DNA from: Peptoniphilus duerdenii ATCC BAA-1640
GTDB taxonomy: Bacteria; Bacillota; Clostridia; Tissierellales; Peptoniphilaceae
Direction of reading: 5' to 3'
Length of the DNA stretch: 64,000 nucleotides
Assembly (NCBI RefSeq): GCF_000146345.1
Contig: NZ_GL397071.1
Coordinates: 1,567,504 to 1,631,503, forward strand
Of this stretch, positions 40,752-50,176 are shown one piece after another; the first letter of the stretch is position 1, and each line of letters begins with the position of its first letter. A model generated the notes under the pieces. It saw nothing but the letters and a program-made list of their open reading frames with translations. It was not told the origin of the DNA and made no database searches. The position numbers and the translations under genes are program-made.

Positions 40752-41950
40752 ATGTCCTCCGAAATGCTCTTGCCGCATAGCGCTCCTGTTGACCACGCTA
40801 TTTGTAAATTAAATCCACCAGTTACTGCATCTAAATCAAGTACTTCTCCTACAAAATATAATCCCTCTACTAATTTGGATTCCAAAGTAGATGGATTGAT
40901 CTGTCTTAAGTCAATTCCTCCTTGAGTTATAATTCCAGTTGAAATATCCATAAGAGATTTAAAATCTAATTGATAATTTTTAATAATCTTTACTAGTTCT
41001 TGTCTCTTAGACTTTGTCATTTGATTGACAACTGTATTTTGATTTCCACTTTTATTAACAATTATTGGAATTATAGCTTTTGGCAACAATTGGTAAAGAG
41101 CATTGACTACTAATTTATTTTTATTTTCCTCAAAGTCTCTAAGTATTCTTGCATCTAATTTTTCTTCATCTAGCCCAGGTTTAAAATCAATAGATAACTT
41201 AACTTTATCTTCATCATTTATAAAGCATGATGCAGAAAGAACTAGTGGTCCAGTTATACCAAAGTGAGAAAACATCATTTCTCCTATATCTTCAAATATA
41301 ATTTTCTTATTTTTCTTAACTCTAAACTTTACATTTTTTAAACTAAGTCCAGTTAAAGAATCTTCTGGATTGTTTAACATTATCCCGCATAGACTAGCCT
41401 TAAGCTTTGTAATTTTATGTCCAAATGATTTTGCAAATTTATATCCGTCCCCTGTCGAACCCGTCATAGGATAAGAGATTCCACCTGTTGCAATTACAAG
41501 TTTATCAAACTCTTCTCCATCGATTATAAATTTATCATTTTCTTTTTTTATATTTTTTACGTTATGATTTAACACTACTTTTACATTATTTTTATTGAGA
41601 ATTTTTAAAAGTGTAGCTAGAACATCCGAAGATTTATCAGATTTTGGAAAAATCCTGCCTCCTCTTTCAACCTTTGTTGTAAGACCATTCTCATTTAAAA
41701 GTTTAATAATATCTTTGTTGTCAAAATATTCAAACGCAGAGTAAAGAAACTTTTTATTTTTTACAATATTATCAAAGAACAGATCCTTTTCGCAATCATT
41801 AGTAATATTGCATCTACCTTTTCCAGTTATAAATAGCTTCTTTCCAATTTTTTCATTTTTTTCAAATATTGTTACATTGTTATTTTTTGACGCAAATATT
41901 GCAGCCATCATTCCAGCAGGTCCAGCGCCTATAATAGCTATATTTTTCAT
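40748..41950 (-). CDS. HI0933-family flavoprotein (YtfP/YhiN-like)
   Basis: 400 residues. The FAD-binding dinucleotide fold starts with IAIIGAGPAGMMAAIFA, KKLFITGKGRCNITND follows near 39, and LVIATGGISYPMTGSTGDGYKFA lies near 145. The C-terminal DLDAVTGGFNLQIAWSTG is typical of the family. These NAD(P)/FAD-dependent oxidoreductases are widespread, often next to cmk, and have no firm function. It overlaps its neighbours on both sides by 4 nt. Confidence 0.93.
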   Translation of the reverse strand: MKNIAIIGAGPAGMMAAIFASKNNNVTIFEKNEKIGKKLFITGKGRCNITNDCEKDLFFDNIVKNKKFLYSAFEYFDNKDIIKLLNENGLTTKVERGGRIFPKSDKSSDVLATLLKILNKNNVKVVLNHNVKNIKKENDKFIIDGEEFDKLVIATGGISYPMTGSTGDGYKFAKSFGHKITKLKASLCGIMLNNPEDSLTGLSLKNVKFRVKKNKKIIFEDIGEMMFSHFGITGPLVLSASCFINDEDKVKLSIDFKPGLDEEKLDARILRDFEENKNKLVVNALYQLLPKAIIPIIVNKSGNQNTVVNQMTKSKRQELVKIIKNYQLDFKSLMDISTGIITQGGIDLRQINPSTLESKLVEGLYFVGEVLDLDAVTGGFNLQIAWSTGALCGKSISEDI

Positions 41951-42492
41951 AGTTTCTCCGCCAAATAAACAATCGGAGGATTATTTATTTGATTATAAAA
42001 TTCATTTTTTAAAACTCTAAATTTCTTTTGACATAAATTTTTAAAAAAAACATCAGTAATCTCACTTTCTTCAAATGATCCCTCATGTCCAATATACTGA
42101 GCAAAAAATATTACTCCTCCAGTCTTTAAAGCTTCTACAGAAATTTCTAAAGCTTTAGTTAAAGTCTGTCCATCAGTAATTATTTTTTTATCAGAGCCTG
42201 GTAAATATCCTGTGTTGAACACTATTAAATCAGGACTGTCTTTTAAATATCTATCCATATTGGAATGAGAATCTAAAATGAGATTATACCTATCTCTACT
42301 AAAAGTTTTTAATTTTTCCAAAGAAGATTCTAACGCCATTTCTTGAATATCAAAAGATGTTACATGAGCATCTGTATATTTCAATATACTATATGTGTCG
42401 TTTCCATTTCCTAATGTAGCATCAACACCATAAGAAAAATTATTTTCTTTTAATAGATTCAAAAATATATGTTTAAAATTATAACTAATCAT
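41947..42492 (-). CDS. mnmM: tRNA 5-aminomethyl-2-thiouridine methyltransferase MnmM (YtqB family)
   Basis: 181 residues with a class I methyltransferase fold: AdoMet site GVDATLGNGNDTYSIL near 22, DSHSNMDRYL near 95, and the family motif VFNTGYLPGSDK near 113. YtqB/MnmM methylates the wobble-position nm5s2U in tRNA in Gram-positive bacteria. The older label is rRNA methyltransferase. It is coupled by 4-nt overlaps to rluB and the flavoprotein gene. Confidence 0.88.
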   Translation of the reverse strand: MISYNFKHIFLNLLKENNFSYGVDATLGNGNDTYSILKYTDAHVTSFDIQEMALESSLEKLKTFSRDRYNLILDSHSNMDRYLKDSPDLIVFNTGYLPGSDKKIITDGQTLTKALEISVEALKTGGVIFFAQYIGHEGSFEESEITDVFFKNLCQKKFRVLKNEFYNQINNPPIVYLAEKL

Positions 42493-43193
42493 ATAGATTT
42501 TAACTCTTTAATTTCTTCATTTGTTAAGTATCTATATGCCCCAATTTCAAGATTTGCAAGTTCTATTGGTCCAAAACTTATTCTTTTTAATTTCTTGACA
42601 GGATTTCCAATTCTTTCAAACATCTTTTTAACCTGTCTGTTTCTACCCTCGTGAATAGTTACTCTTACTATTGAGTCAGACTCATATGATTTTAAAATTT
42701 TAATTTCAGATTTGCTTAACTTGTAACCATCAATGGTAATTCCATTTCTAAGTTTATCCAAACCAGATTTTGAAGGAGTTCCTTCTACAGTTGCTATATA
42801 TACCTTATCAATTTCTTTTCTTGGATGCATTAATTTATTTGCTAATTCTCCATCATTTGTAAGTATTAATAGTCCTGTCGTGTCAATATCTAGTCTTCCT
42901 ATAGGATATATTCTTTCATCATTTGGAACTAAATCTACAACTGTTTTCCTATTTTTTTCATCCTTAGCTGTAGATACAATTCCTATTGGTTTATTAATCA
43001 TTACATAGGTATATTCTCTTACTAATTTTAATTTTTTGTCATCAAAGTAAACTTTGTCTTTCAATGGATCTACTTTATATCCTAGTTCAGTGACAACCTC
43101 TCCATTTACTTTTACTCTACCATTTAATATTAACTCTTCTGACGTTCTTCTAGATGCTACACCAGCATGAGCTAAATATTTTTGTAATCTCAT
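42489..43193 (-). CDS. rluB: 23S rRNA pseudouridine synthase RluB
   Basis: 234 residues. An S4 RNA-binding domain (QKYLAHAGVASRRTSEELI at the start) precedes the RsuA-type catalytic domain with IGRLDIDTTGLLILTNDGE near 97, whose Asp is the nucleophile, and IHEGRNRQVKKMFE near 197. In Firmicutes this gene follows scpAB, as here. RluB modifies U2605 of 23S rRNA (E. coli numbering) by family inference. Confidence 0.95.
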   Translation of the reverse strand: MRLQKYLAHAGVASRRTSEELILNGRVKVNGEVVTELGYKVDPLKDKVYFDDKKLKLVREYTYVMINKPIGIVSTAKDEKNRKTVVDLVPNDERIYPIGRLDIDTTGLLILTNDGELANKLMHPRKEIDKVYIATVEGTPSKSGLDKLRNGITIDGYKLSKSEIKILKSYESDSIVRVTIHEGRNRQVKKMFERIGNPVKKLKRISFGPIELANLEIGAYRYLTNEEIKELKSI

Positions 43194-43729
43194 TTTCCCT
43201 CCAAGAAAGTTAGTTCTTCATTTTCTTTAAAATTATCTACTTCTGGTAAATCTTCAATTTTTTCCAGACCAAACTGTTTTAAAAATTCTGAAGTTGTCCC
43301 ATAAATTATTGGCTTACCTATTCTATCTAACCTTCCAACCTCAGTAATAAGATTTAAGTCAGATAGAGTTTTTAAAGTGTAGTCACACTTAACTCCTCTT
43401 ATCTCTTCTATTTCAATCTTAGTTATCGGTTGTTTATAAGCAATAATTGAAAGAGTTTCCATTGAAGCACCTGAGATATTCTTTTTATTTCTATCTACAA
43501 CAAAATCATTTATATAATCATATATTTCAGGTTTTGTACCTATTTGCACAGAGTCATCAATTCTTATTATTCGAAGGCCTCTAGATGAATTATCCATATC
43601 ACCTATCATTTCATCTATATATTTATTAGTTTCTTTTTCAGATATCTCTAAAGATTTTGCAATTTCCGAAACTTTAACTTTGTCGCCCCAAGCGAATAAA
43701 ATCCCTTCAATTATAGCTTTGAAATCCAT
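43190..43729 (-). CDS. scpB: Chromosome segregation/condensation protein ScpB
   Basis: ScpB is a winged-helix kleisin-interacting subunit of the SMC condensin. The 179 residues show IEGILFAWGDKVKVSEIAKSL, then LSIIAYKQPITKIEIEEIRG near 90 and YGTTSEFLKQFGL near 146. It lies 1 nt after scpA and overlaps rluB. Confidence 0.96.
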   Translation of the reverse strand: MDFKAIIEGILFAWGDKVKVSEIAKSLEISEKETNKYIDEMIGDMDNSSRGLRIIRIDDSVQIGTKPEIYDYINDFVVDRNKKNISGASMETLSIIAYKQPITKIEIEEIRGVKCDYTLKTLSDLNLITEVGRLDRIGKPIIYGTTSEFLKQFGLEKIEDLPEVDNFKENEELTFLEGK

Positions 43730-43730
43730 T

Positions 43731-44441
43731 CTATCTCCTTAATATTAGGATATCACTTAGATCTTCATTCTGATCTAATGTAATCTTTCCATTCTTTGCT
43801 AATTCTAATATTGCTAAAAAATATGTGATTATATTTTCTAGACTTTGATCTTTTACAACTTCAATAAAACTAAGTTGTTTACAAATTTTTAATTTTTCTC
43901 TTATAATATTCATAGCCATTTTGTTAGTGAAAAGCTCTGTTCTAATAGTATAGTTCTTTTCTTCGGCTTTCATATTTTTAATAATATTAGAAAAAGCAAT
44001 AGCTAGTTTATCTGTCGTTAAATTTTTTATAAAATCAACATCATCTATAGATGCAAAATCTTCTTGTAGTTTATAAATACTCCTATTTTCAAAATCATGG
44101 GATGTCTTTAAAATATTAGAAACCTCCCTGAATTTTTCATATTCAAGAATTTTTTGAACTAACTCTTGTCTTGGATCCTCTGTCTCCTCTTCTGATTCAT
44201 CTTCATCTTGATGTTTAGGTAGTAGCATCTTAGATTTTATCTCTATAAGGGTCGCAGCCATCAATATAAAGTCGGATGTAATATCCATGTTTAAAGTCTT
44301 ACTCAAGTTTAAATATTCTAAAAACTGTTCAGTTATTAAATGTATCGGAATATCATAAATATCAACTTCATTTTTTTTAATCAAGTCCAACAGTAGATCC
44401 ATTGGACCTTCATATGACTTCAAACTAATATTGTAACCCAA
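43731..44441 (-). CDS. scpA: Kleisin subunit of condensin ScpA
   Basis: ScpA bridges the SMC heads. The 236 residues begin with the conserved YEGPMDLLLDLIKKNEVDIYD, have ILMAATLIEIKSKMLLP near 68, an acidic middle, and the C-terminal winged helix FIEVVKDQSLENIITYFLAILEL. It overlaps the M50 peptidase gene by 22 nt. smc itself is not in the window. Confidence 0.96.
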   Translation of the reverse strand: MGYNISLKSYEGPMDLLLDLIKKNEVDIYDIPIHLITEQFLEYLNLSKTLNMDITSDFILMAATLIEIKSKMLLPKHQDEDESEEETEDPRQELVQKILEYEKFREVSNILKTSHDFENRSIYKLQEDFASIDDVDFIKNLTTDKLAIAFSNIIKNMKAEEKNYTIRTELFTNKMAMNIIREKLKICKQLSFIEVVKDQSLENIITYFLAILELAKNGKITLDQNEDLSDILILRR

Positions 44442-45067
44442 ATTTTAACTCCTATATTAAAGAAAAAATTGACTATAGACATTATTATCGGACTTATTAT
44501 TTTACTTACTACTCCTGTCATTACAAGTATAAAAAGTGCAAAGTAAAAATATCTTTCATATTTATATACTAAGTATTTCGTGTCATCTGGCATAAATGAT
44601 AGCAAAATTTTAGATCCATCTAGTGGTGGTAGAGGAACAAGGTTGAATACTCCAAGCATTACATTGTACCACATTACCATCATTACAAATCTATTTAAAA
44701 GTTCATAACCAGAATTCTTAACCATTAGATATGCATAGATTATTGCAAATAGAAAAGCAAATACAAAGTTTGTTACTACTCCTGCTATAGAAATAATAAA
44801 CATGCCTATATTTTTATTACCTTTTATTTTACTCATGTTAATTGGAACAGCTTTTGCCCAACCAAATCTGAATATAACCATTGCTAAAATTCCAAGAGGA
44901 TCTATATGGTTTAAAGGGTTTAAAGACAATCTTCCATCATCTTTTGCCGTGCTATCTCCTAGCATGTATGATGCATATCCATGAGCTATTTCATGTGGTA
45001 TTATGACGAACATAAGAGCTATTGCTGTTACTAAAAAATCTTTTATGTCAGGCGTCAAAATACCCAT
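44420..45067 (-). CDS. Site-2 protease family (M50) membrane metalloprotease
   Basis: 215 residues with about five membrane segments. The zinc-binding motif is VIIPHEIAHGYASY near residue 25, and NLVPLPPLDGSKIL near 140 is the second conserved motif. YwhC-type members are often encoded beside scpA, as here. Substrate and role are not known; membrane-embedded cleavage of a transmembrane protein is the family activity. Confidence 0.92.
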   Translation of the reverse strand: MGILTPDIKDFLVTAIALMFVIIPHEIAHGYASYMLGDSTAKDDGRLSLNPLNHIDPLGILAMVIFRFGWAKAVPINMSKIKGNKNIGMFIISIAGVVTNFVFAFLFAIIYAYLMVKNSGYELLNRFVMMVMWYNVMLGVFNLVPLPPLDGSKILLSFMPDDTKYLVYKYERYFYFALFILVMTGVVSKIISPIIMSIVNFFFNIGVKIWVTILV

Positions 45068-46371
45068 TATTCAATCTCCTTATAAATTAACTTGTAAGGT
45101 TGACTATTTTTTTCGCCTATTTTATAAGCTTTTTTAATATTTTTTATGGCATTTACTACTTCATCATCTTTATTTGTGTAAATAGTTGCAAGCAAATCTC
45201 CTTTGGTTACTTCATCATCAATCTTTTTATTTAGAACTATTCCAGAGCCAAGATCAAGAACTGTATCTTTAGTTATTCTACCTGCTCCAAGATCTCTAGC
45301 TACCTCTCCAATAAGTAATGCATCGATTGATTTTACATAGCCATCACATTCTGCATAAACCTCTTGTTTTATATTAGATAATTTAAATTTTGAAGGATCT
45401 TTGATATAAGAAGAGTCTCCTCCTTGTTTTTCAACAAGTTCTACTAATTTTTCCAATGCTAATCCATTTTTAACATTTTCTTCAAGTAAATTAATGGCTT
45501 CTTCTTCACAAGTACATTTTCCACTCATCACTAGAAGCTTAGATCCAAGTTTTAAACATAGATTATACAAATCCCTAGGACCATGTCCTTTTAGTGTTTC
45601 TATAGCTTCTATAACCTCTAATGAGTTTCCAATGGCATATCCAAGTGGTTCTTCCATAGATGTAATCAATATTTTTGTATGTCTATTAAATTTCTTGCTA
45701 ACTTCAATCATCATTTTTGAAAGTTCTTCAGCCATTTCTAAATCTTTCATAAATGCGCCAGAACCAACTTTTACATCAAGCACAAGACAATCAGCTCCCA
45801 TAGCAAATTTCTTACTTAAAATTGATGAAGTTATTAAAGAAATATTATCTACAGTAGCAGTGATATCTCTTAAGGCGTATAACTTTTTATCTGCTGGTGT
45901 TATATTAGAAGTTTGCCCAGCTATAGCTATCTTAATTTCATTAGTGTTATCTATTAATTCTTCAGTTGAAAGATCTATGTGCATTCCTGGAATTGACTCT
46001 AGTTTATCCAAAGTACCACCAGTATGACCTAGCCCTCTACCGCTCATCTTCGCAAAAGGAATACCAAGAGATGCTACCATTGGTCCTAGAACAAGAGTCG
46101 TAGTATCTCCTACTCCCCCTGTAGAATGTTTGTCCACTTTTTTACCTTCGATTTTTGATAGATCTATTTTATCTCCTGACTCTATCATTGCTTTTGTAAG
46201 AGTATATGTTTCAGAAACATTAAGTCCTTTAAAATATATTGCCATGAGAAGTGCAGCCATTTGATAATCTGGAATTTTATCTTCAGTAAAATCATTAACT
46301 ACATATTTAATTTCCTCATCGGTTAAAATTTGACCGTGTTTTTTCTTTTCAATAATATCGTAAATATTCAT
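45067..46371 (-). CDS. pdp: Pyrimidine-nucleoside phosphorylase
   Basis: 434 residues. It cleaves thymidine, uridine and deoxyuridine to base and pentose 1-phosphate. The signature is KMSGRGLGHTGGTLDKLESIPG near 107, preceded by KHSTGGVGDTTTL near 82; KVGSGAFMKDLEMAEEL is near 200. I cannot separate pdp from deoA by eye. It sits one base from the purine phosphorylase gene, which makes a nucleoside salvage pair. Confidence 0.95.
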   Translation of the reverse strand: MNIYDIIEKKKHGQILTDEEIKYVVNDFTEDKIPDYQMAALLMAIYFKGLNVSETYTLTKAMIESGDKIDLSKIEGKKVDKHSTGGVGDTTTLVLGPMVASLGIPFAKMSGRGLGHTGGTLDKLESIPGMHIDLSTEELIDNTNEIKIAIAGQTSNITPADKKLYALRDITATVDNISLITSSILSKKFAMGADCLVLDVKVGSGAFMKDLEMAEELSKMMIEVSKKFNRHTKILITSMEEPLGYAIGNSLEVIEAIETLKGHGPRDLYNLCLKLGSKLLVMSGKCTCEEEAINLLEENVKNGLALEKLVELVEKQGGDSSYIKDPSKFKLSNIKQEVYAECDGYVKSIDALLIGEVARDLGAGRITKDTVLDLGSGIVLNKKIDDEVTKGDLLATIYTNKDDEVVNAIKNIKKAYKIGEKNSQPYKLIYKEIE

Positions 46372-46372
46372 C

Positions 46373-47173
46373 TTAGATTTCCTTTAAAATTTCAGTAATA
46401 AAATTCTTAAATGTATTTTTAACTCTATTAGATACTTCTATAACCTCTTTGTGATCAAGAGGTTTATCTAACATTCCAGCTGCCATGTTGGTTATACATG
46501 AAATTCCAAGTACTTTTACTCCCCTATGATTAGCTACTATTACTTCTGGAACGGTACTCATACCTACTGCATCTGCTCCAACTATCCTCGCAAATTTAAC
46601 TTCAGCTGGTGTTTCATAAGTAGGGCCAGAAAACCACATATAGACTCCTTCTTTTAAATCCATATCCAATTTCTTTGCTACAGCTTTTGCGGTATTTCTT
46701 AAATCTCTATCATAGGCATAGGATTGATCCAAAAATCTTGGCCCTACAGAGTCATCATTCGGTCCTATTAATGGATTTACTCCAGCAAAGTTGATATGAT
46801 CAGAAATAAGCATTAAATCTCCAGGATTAAATGTTTCATTCGCACCACCGGCAGCGTTTGTAACTATAAGTGTCTTTATCCCTAAGTCACACAAAACTTT
46901 GGTTGGATAGACAACTTTTTCTATACCAATTCCTTCATAGAAGTGAATTCTTCCTTTCATAGCTACAACTTCTAGATTACCTATATTACCAAAAATAAGT
47001 TCTCCACTGTGTCCTTTAACAGTTGATATAGGAAAGTTTTCAAATTCTCCGTATTTAATTACTACTTTATTTTCAATATTATCAGCAAAATCTCCCAAAC
47101 CAGATCCTAATATTAATCCTACTTCAGGAGTTTTATTAATTTTTGATTTTATATATTCTATTGATTTATCCAT
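46373..47173 (-). CDS. Purine-nucleoside phosphorylase
   Basis: 266 residues of the trimeric PNP type acting on inosine and guanosine. GLILGSGLGDFAD near 18, VKGHSGELIFG near 53 with the phosphate-binding His, MKGRIHFYEG near 73, IVTNAAGGANETFNPGDLML near 105 and GMSTVPEVIVANH near 208 are all family motifs. It overlaps the Nudix gene by one base and precedes pdp. Confidence 0.95.
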   Translation of the reverse strand: MDKSIEYIKSKINKTPEVGLILGSGLGDFADNIENKVVIKYGEFENFPISTVKGHSGELIFGNIGNLEVVAMKGRIHFYEGIGIEKVVYPTKVLCDLGIKTLIVTNAAGGANETFNPGDLMLISDHINFAGVNPLIGPNDDSVGPRFLDQSYAYDRDLRNTAKAVAKKLDMDLKEGVYMWFSGPTYETPAEVKFARIVGADAVGMSTVPEVIVANHRGVKVLGISCITNMAAGMLDKPLDHKEVIEVSNRVKNTFKNFITEILKEI

Positions 47174-47709
47174 TATTTACCTCTACTAAATTTATCATAA
47201 AAAAGTATTGATGAAATTGTTTTTCCATCCATTATTTCTCCAGATTCTATCATACTCATAGTTTCTTCTAACGGCATTTCAACTACTTCTAGATTTTCTC
47301 CTTCATCTAGATTTTGACCTACAAATTCTAAATCCTTTGCGTAAAAGATAGAAAGTTTCTCTGTACAAAATCCGGGAGTAGAATAAAATTCAGTCAAATA
47401 TTCAATGTTTTTTGCTCTGTATCCAGTTTCTTCTTCTAATTCTCTTAGTGCTGCATCTTTTGGATTCTCATCATGTTCTATCATTCCTGCAGGAACTTCG
47501 TAAATAATTTTGTCCACAGAAATTCTATATTGTTTAACAAGTAAAATCTTGTCATCGTGGATTGCAACTACTGCTACTGCATTGTCGTGAAGCACTATTT
47601 CCCTTTTGGAATACTTTTGATCAGGTAACTCCACTGTGCTTAACTTAACAGATAAAATTTTTCCTGAATAAACTTTTTCAGACTTTATTGTTCTTTCTAT
47701 AATCTCCAT
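47173..47709 (-). CDS. Nudix hydrolase, ADP-ribose pyrophosphatase type
   Basis: 178 residues. The Nudix box is complete (G-x5-E-x7-REL-x-EE-x-G) in the stretch starting GMIEHDENP near residue 80. The N-terminal beta domain and the segment YEVPAG are like NudF/YqkG enzymes that split ADP-ribose to AMP and ribose 5-phosphate. It heads the nucleoside salvage trio, where ribose phosphates are also made. Confidence 0.92.
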   Translation of the reverse strand: MEIIERTIKSEKVYSGKILSVKLSTVELPDQKYSKREIVLHDNAVAVVAIHDDKILLVKQYRISVDKIIYEVPAGMIEHDENPKDAALRELEEETGYRAKNIEYLTEFYSTPGFCTEKLSIFYAKDLEFVGQNLDEGENLEVVEMPLEETMSMIESGEIMDGKTISSILFYDKFSRGK

Positions 47710-47710
47710 C

Positions 47711-49375
47711 TCATTCTCCTCTAAGCATCTCTTTAGCTGCTTTTATTGTATTGTCAGTTATAACTGGACCGCCTATAAGTCTTGCTATTTCATCAATTCT
47801 TTCATCATTTTTAAGTTTTAAAATATTTGAAACGGTCTTATCTCCAACTTCTTCTTTATAAATCTTAAAGTGTGAGTCTCCTAAAGCTACAATCTGTGGC
47901 AAGTGGGAAATCGCAATTATCTGTCTCTTCTTTGAAAGTTCTTTTATCTTTTTACCTACAATATTCGCGGTAAATCCACTCAACCCTGTATCAATCTCAT
48001 CAAAAATAAGTGTTTCTATTTCATCATAATTTGAAATGATAGACTTAAATGCGAGCATAATTCTGCTCATTTCTCCGCCAGATGCTGTCTTTGCTAAACT
48101 TAAAAAATTCATTCCCAAATTTGTTTTTATAAAGAATTCAGCATTATCAATACCGTTCTTGGTAAGATTTTGCTCTTCAATCTTTATCATAAAGTCAGAA
48201 TTTTTTATATTTAAATCTCTCATTTCAGATTTTAATTTAAGTTCTAGATCTTTTGCCGTTGACTTTCTCTTGCAGCTTATATTTTTTGCAATTTCATAAG
48301 CTTTTTTATATAAATCTTCCTCTTTGATTTGCAAATTAGATAGAATAGATTCTAAATTTTCAAGTTCATTTAATCTTTCTTTAGTTTTAGAATAGAATTC
48401 TTCTATATCAGCTAAAGTATTGCCATATTTCTTTTTAAGATTATTCACTAGGTCCAATCTACTCTCTAAGTATCTCAAATTATCTTCATCGACTTCTTCT
48501 GTTGAAAGTTTTCTATTTAAATATAATGAAATGTCTTGAATTCTATATTTTATATCTTCTAATTCACTTATTGTATCTTGGTAAGTTTCATCATATTTAG
48601 AAATATTTAACATCTCTCCAATTGCAGAATCAATTATGCTAAGAGCATCGTTATTTTCATAATCTGAATTTAAATACTCTTTAGCTATATTAAGATGAGC
48701 TATTATCTCAGACATATTATTTTGTTTCTTATAATCTTGTTCTAATTCTTCTTCATCATATGGAGATAAATTAGAAGAATCTATTTCATCAATTTGGTAT
48801 TTTAGAACATCTAACTCCCTTTCCCTATTTTCGGATTTATCTTTTAGGCTATCTATTTTTTTTCTAATCAATGAAATTTCATTGATTAAGTTTTCAAGAA
48901 TACTTAGATTTTCTGATTGTTCTTTGCCACATAAAAAATCAAGTAATTTAAGTTGATTCTTTGTATCCATCAAAGATTGACTCTCCTCTTGGGCAAATAT
49001 ATCAATAAGATTTTCTGTAATTTCATTTAGAACGTTTAGAGTAACAGCGGCTCCATTAATTCTAGAAATAGATGGACGATCTAATTTAATAATTCTGTTA
49101 ATAACCACCAAATCTTCTATCTCAATTCCAAGATTTTTTATTTTATTCTTTATCTGTTCACTTGATGTAGAAAAAACTGCCTCTACATATGCACTTTCAC
49201 ATCCAGCTTTGATCATTTCTTTATAGGCTTTCCCACCAAGTACCGTAGAAAGAGCATCTATGATTATTGATTTTCCTGAACCAGTTTCACCAGTAAGAAT
49301 ATTTAATCCATCTGTAAATTCTATGGTAACATCATCTATTATTGCAAAATTTTGAATTTTTAATTCAAGTAACAT
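47711..49375 (-). CDS. recN: DNA repair protein RecN
   Basis: An SMC-like ATPase acting early in double-strand break repair. Walker A ILTGETGSGKSIIIDAL lies near residue 30, the signature TASGGEMSRIMLAFKSI near 440, Walker B LIFDEIDTGLSG near 465, and a long coiled coil joins the two halves. The length of 554 residues is typical. It is 3 nt from tlyA, the conserved order. No LexA box stands directly before it. Confidence 0.96.
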   Translation of the reverse strand: MLLELKIQNFAIIDDVTIEFTDGLNILTGETGSGKSIIIDALSTVLGGKAYKEMIKAGCESAYVEAVFSTSSEQIKNKIKNLGIEIEDLVVINRIIKLDRPSISRINGAAVTLNVLNEITENLIDIFAQEESQSLMDTKNQLKLLDFLCGKEQSENLSILENLINEISLIRKKIDSLKDKSENRERELDVLKYQIDEIDSSNLSPYDEEELEQDYKKQNNMSEIIAHLNIAKEYLNSDYENNDALSIIDSAIGEMLNISKYDETYQDTISELEDIKYRIQDISLYLNRKLSTEEVDEDNLRYLESRLDLVNNLKKKYGNTLADIEEFYSKTKERLNELENLESILSNLQIKEEDLYKKAYEIAKNISCKRKSTAKDLELKLKSEMRDLNIKNSDFMIKIEEQNLTKNGIDNAEFFIKTNLGMNFLSLAKTASGGEMSRIMLAFKSIISNYDEIETLIFDEIDTGLSGFTANIVGKKIKELSKKRQIIAISHLPQIVALGDSHFKIYKEEVGDKTVSNILKLKNDERIDEIARLIGGPVITDNTIKAAKEMLRGE

Positions 49376-49378
49376 ATA

Positions 49379-50176
49379 TCACTCCAAGTTTTCGCTTCTG
49401 AGCAAAACATCATCGATTATTTTTTTATCTAGTGCTTCTATTTTATTATTTTTTAACAAGACTAGAAATTCAACATTTCCCTTTGCGCCTTTAATTGGAC
49501 TATAGGTTAAATTTACTGGAGAAAACCCAATATCTATAGAAAAATTAAATATATCTTCAATTACATCTTTTCGTGCTTTTATATCTCTAACTATTCCATT
49601 CTTTCCTACTAGTTCTTTTCCAACTTCAAATTGTGGTTTAATTAGTGCCACGATATATCCATTCTCTTTTAATATTTCTTTTGCTACAGGTAGCACAAGT
49701 TTAAGAGAAATAAAAGAAACATCTATAGATATAAAATCAATTTCATTTGTTATTAAAGATTTATCCAGATATCTAATATTTGTTTTTTCCATAACTACAA
49801 CCCTAGGATCTATCCTAAGTTTGTAGTCAAGTTGGTTATAGCCAACATCTATCGCATATACCAATTTAGCACCATTTCTAAGCATAACATCGGTAAATCC
49901 TCCGGTAGAAGCTCCAATATCAACAGCAGTTACATCTTCTAAATCTAAATCGAAATAGTCTATTGCTTTTTCTAACTTTAAACCTCCACGAGAAACATAG
50001 TCTACCTTGGATTCTTTGATAGTGATCTTTTCATCTTCATCTATCTGTTCGCCCGGTTTTTCGATTCTCATAGTGCCTAAAAGCGCTCTGCCTTCCATTA
50101 TTATTCTCTTTGCTTTTTCTCTAGATGGTGCAAGCCCTTGTTCAAATATTAAAACATCAGCTCTTTTTTTTGCCAT
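49379..50176 (-). CDS. tlyA: TlyA-family rRNA 2'-O-methyltransferase / hemolysin-like
   Basis: 265 residues: an S4 RNA-binding domain (ADVLIFEQGLAPSREKAKRI) and an FtsJ-type methyltransferase domain with AVDIGASTGGFTDVML near 90 and VALIKPQFEVGKE near 180. In mycobacteria TlyA methylates 16S and 23S rRNA, which affects capreomycin sensitivity; other members were named hemolysins. It shares one base with ispA. Confidence 0.94.
   Translation of the reverse strand: MAKKRADVLIFEQGLAPSREKAKRIIMEGRALLGTMRIEKPGEQIDEDEKITIKESKVDYVSRGGLKLEKAIDYFDLDLEDVTAVDIGASTGGFTDVMLRNGAKLVYAIDVGYNQLDYKLRIDPRVVVMEKTNIRYLDKSLITNEIDFISIDVSFISLKLVLPVAKEILKENGYIVALIKPQFEVGKELVGKNGIVRDIKARKDVIEDIFNFSIDIGFSPVNLTYSPIKGAKGNVEFLVLLKNNKIEALDKKIIDDVLLRSENLE

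Noticed and set aside
40752..40796. Longer start for cmk
   Set aside because: It adds an unconserved leader overlapping the upstream flavoprotein gene; the ATG at 40751 has GGAGG and the conserved first residues.
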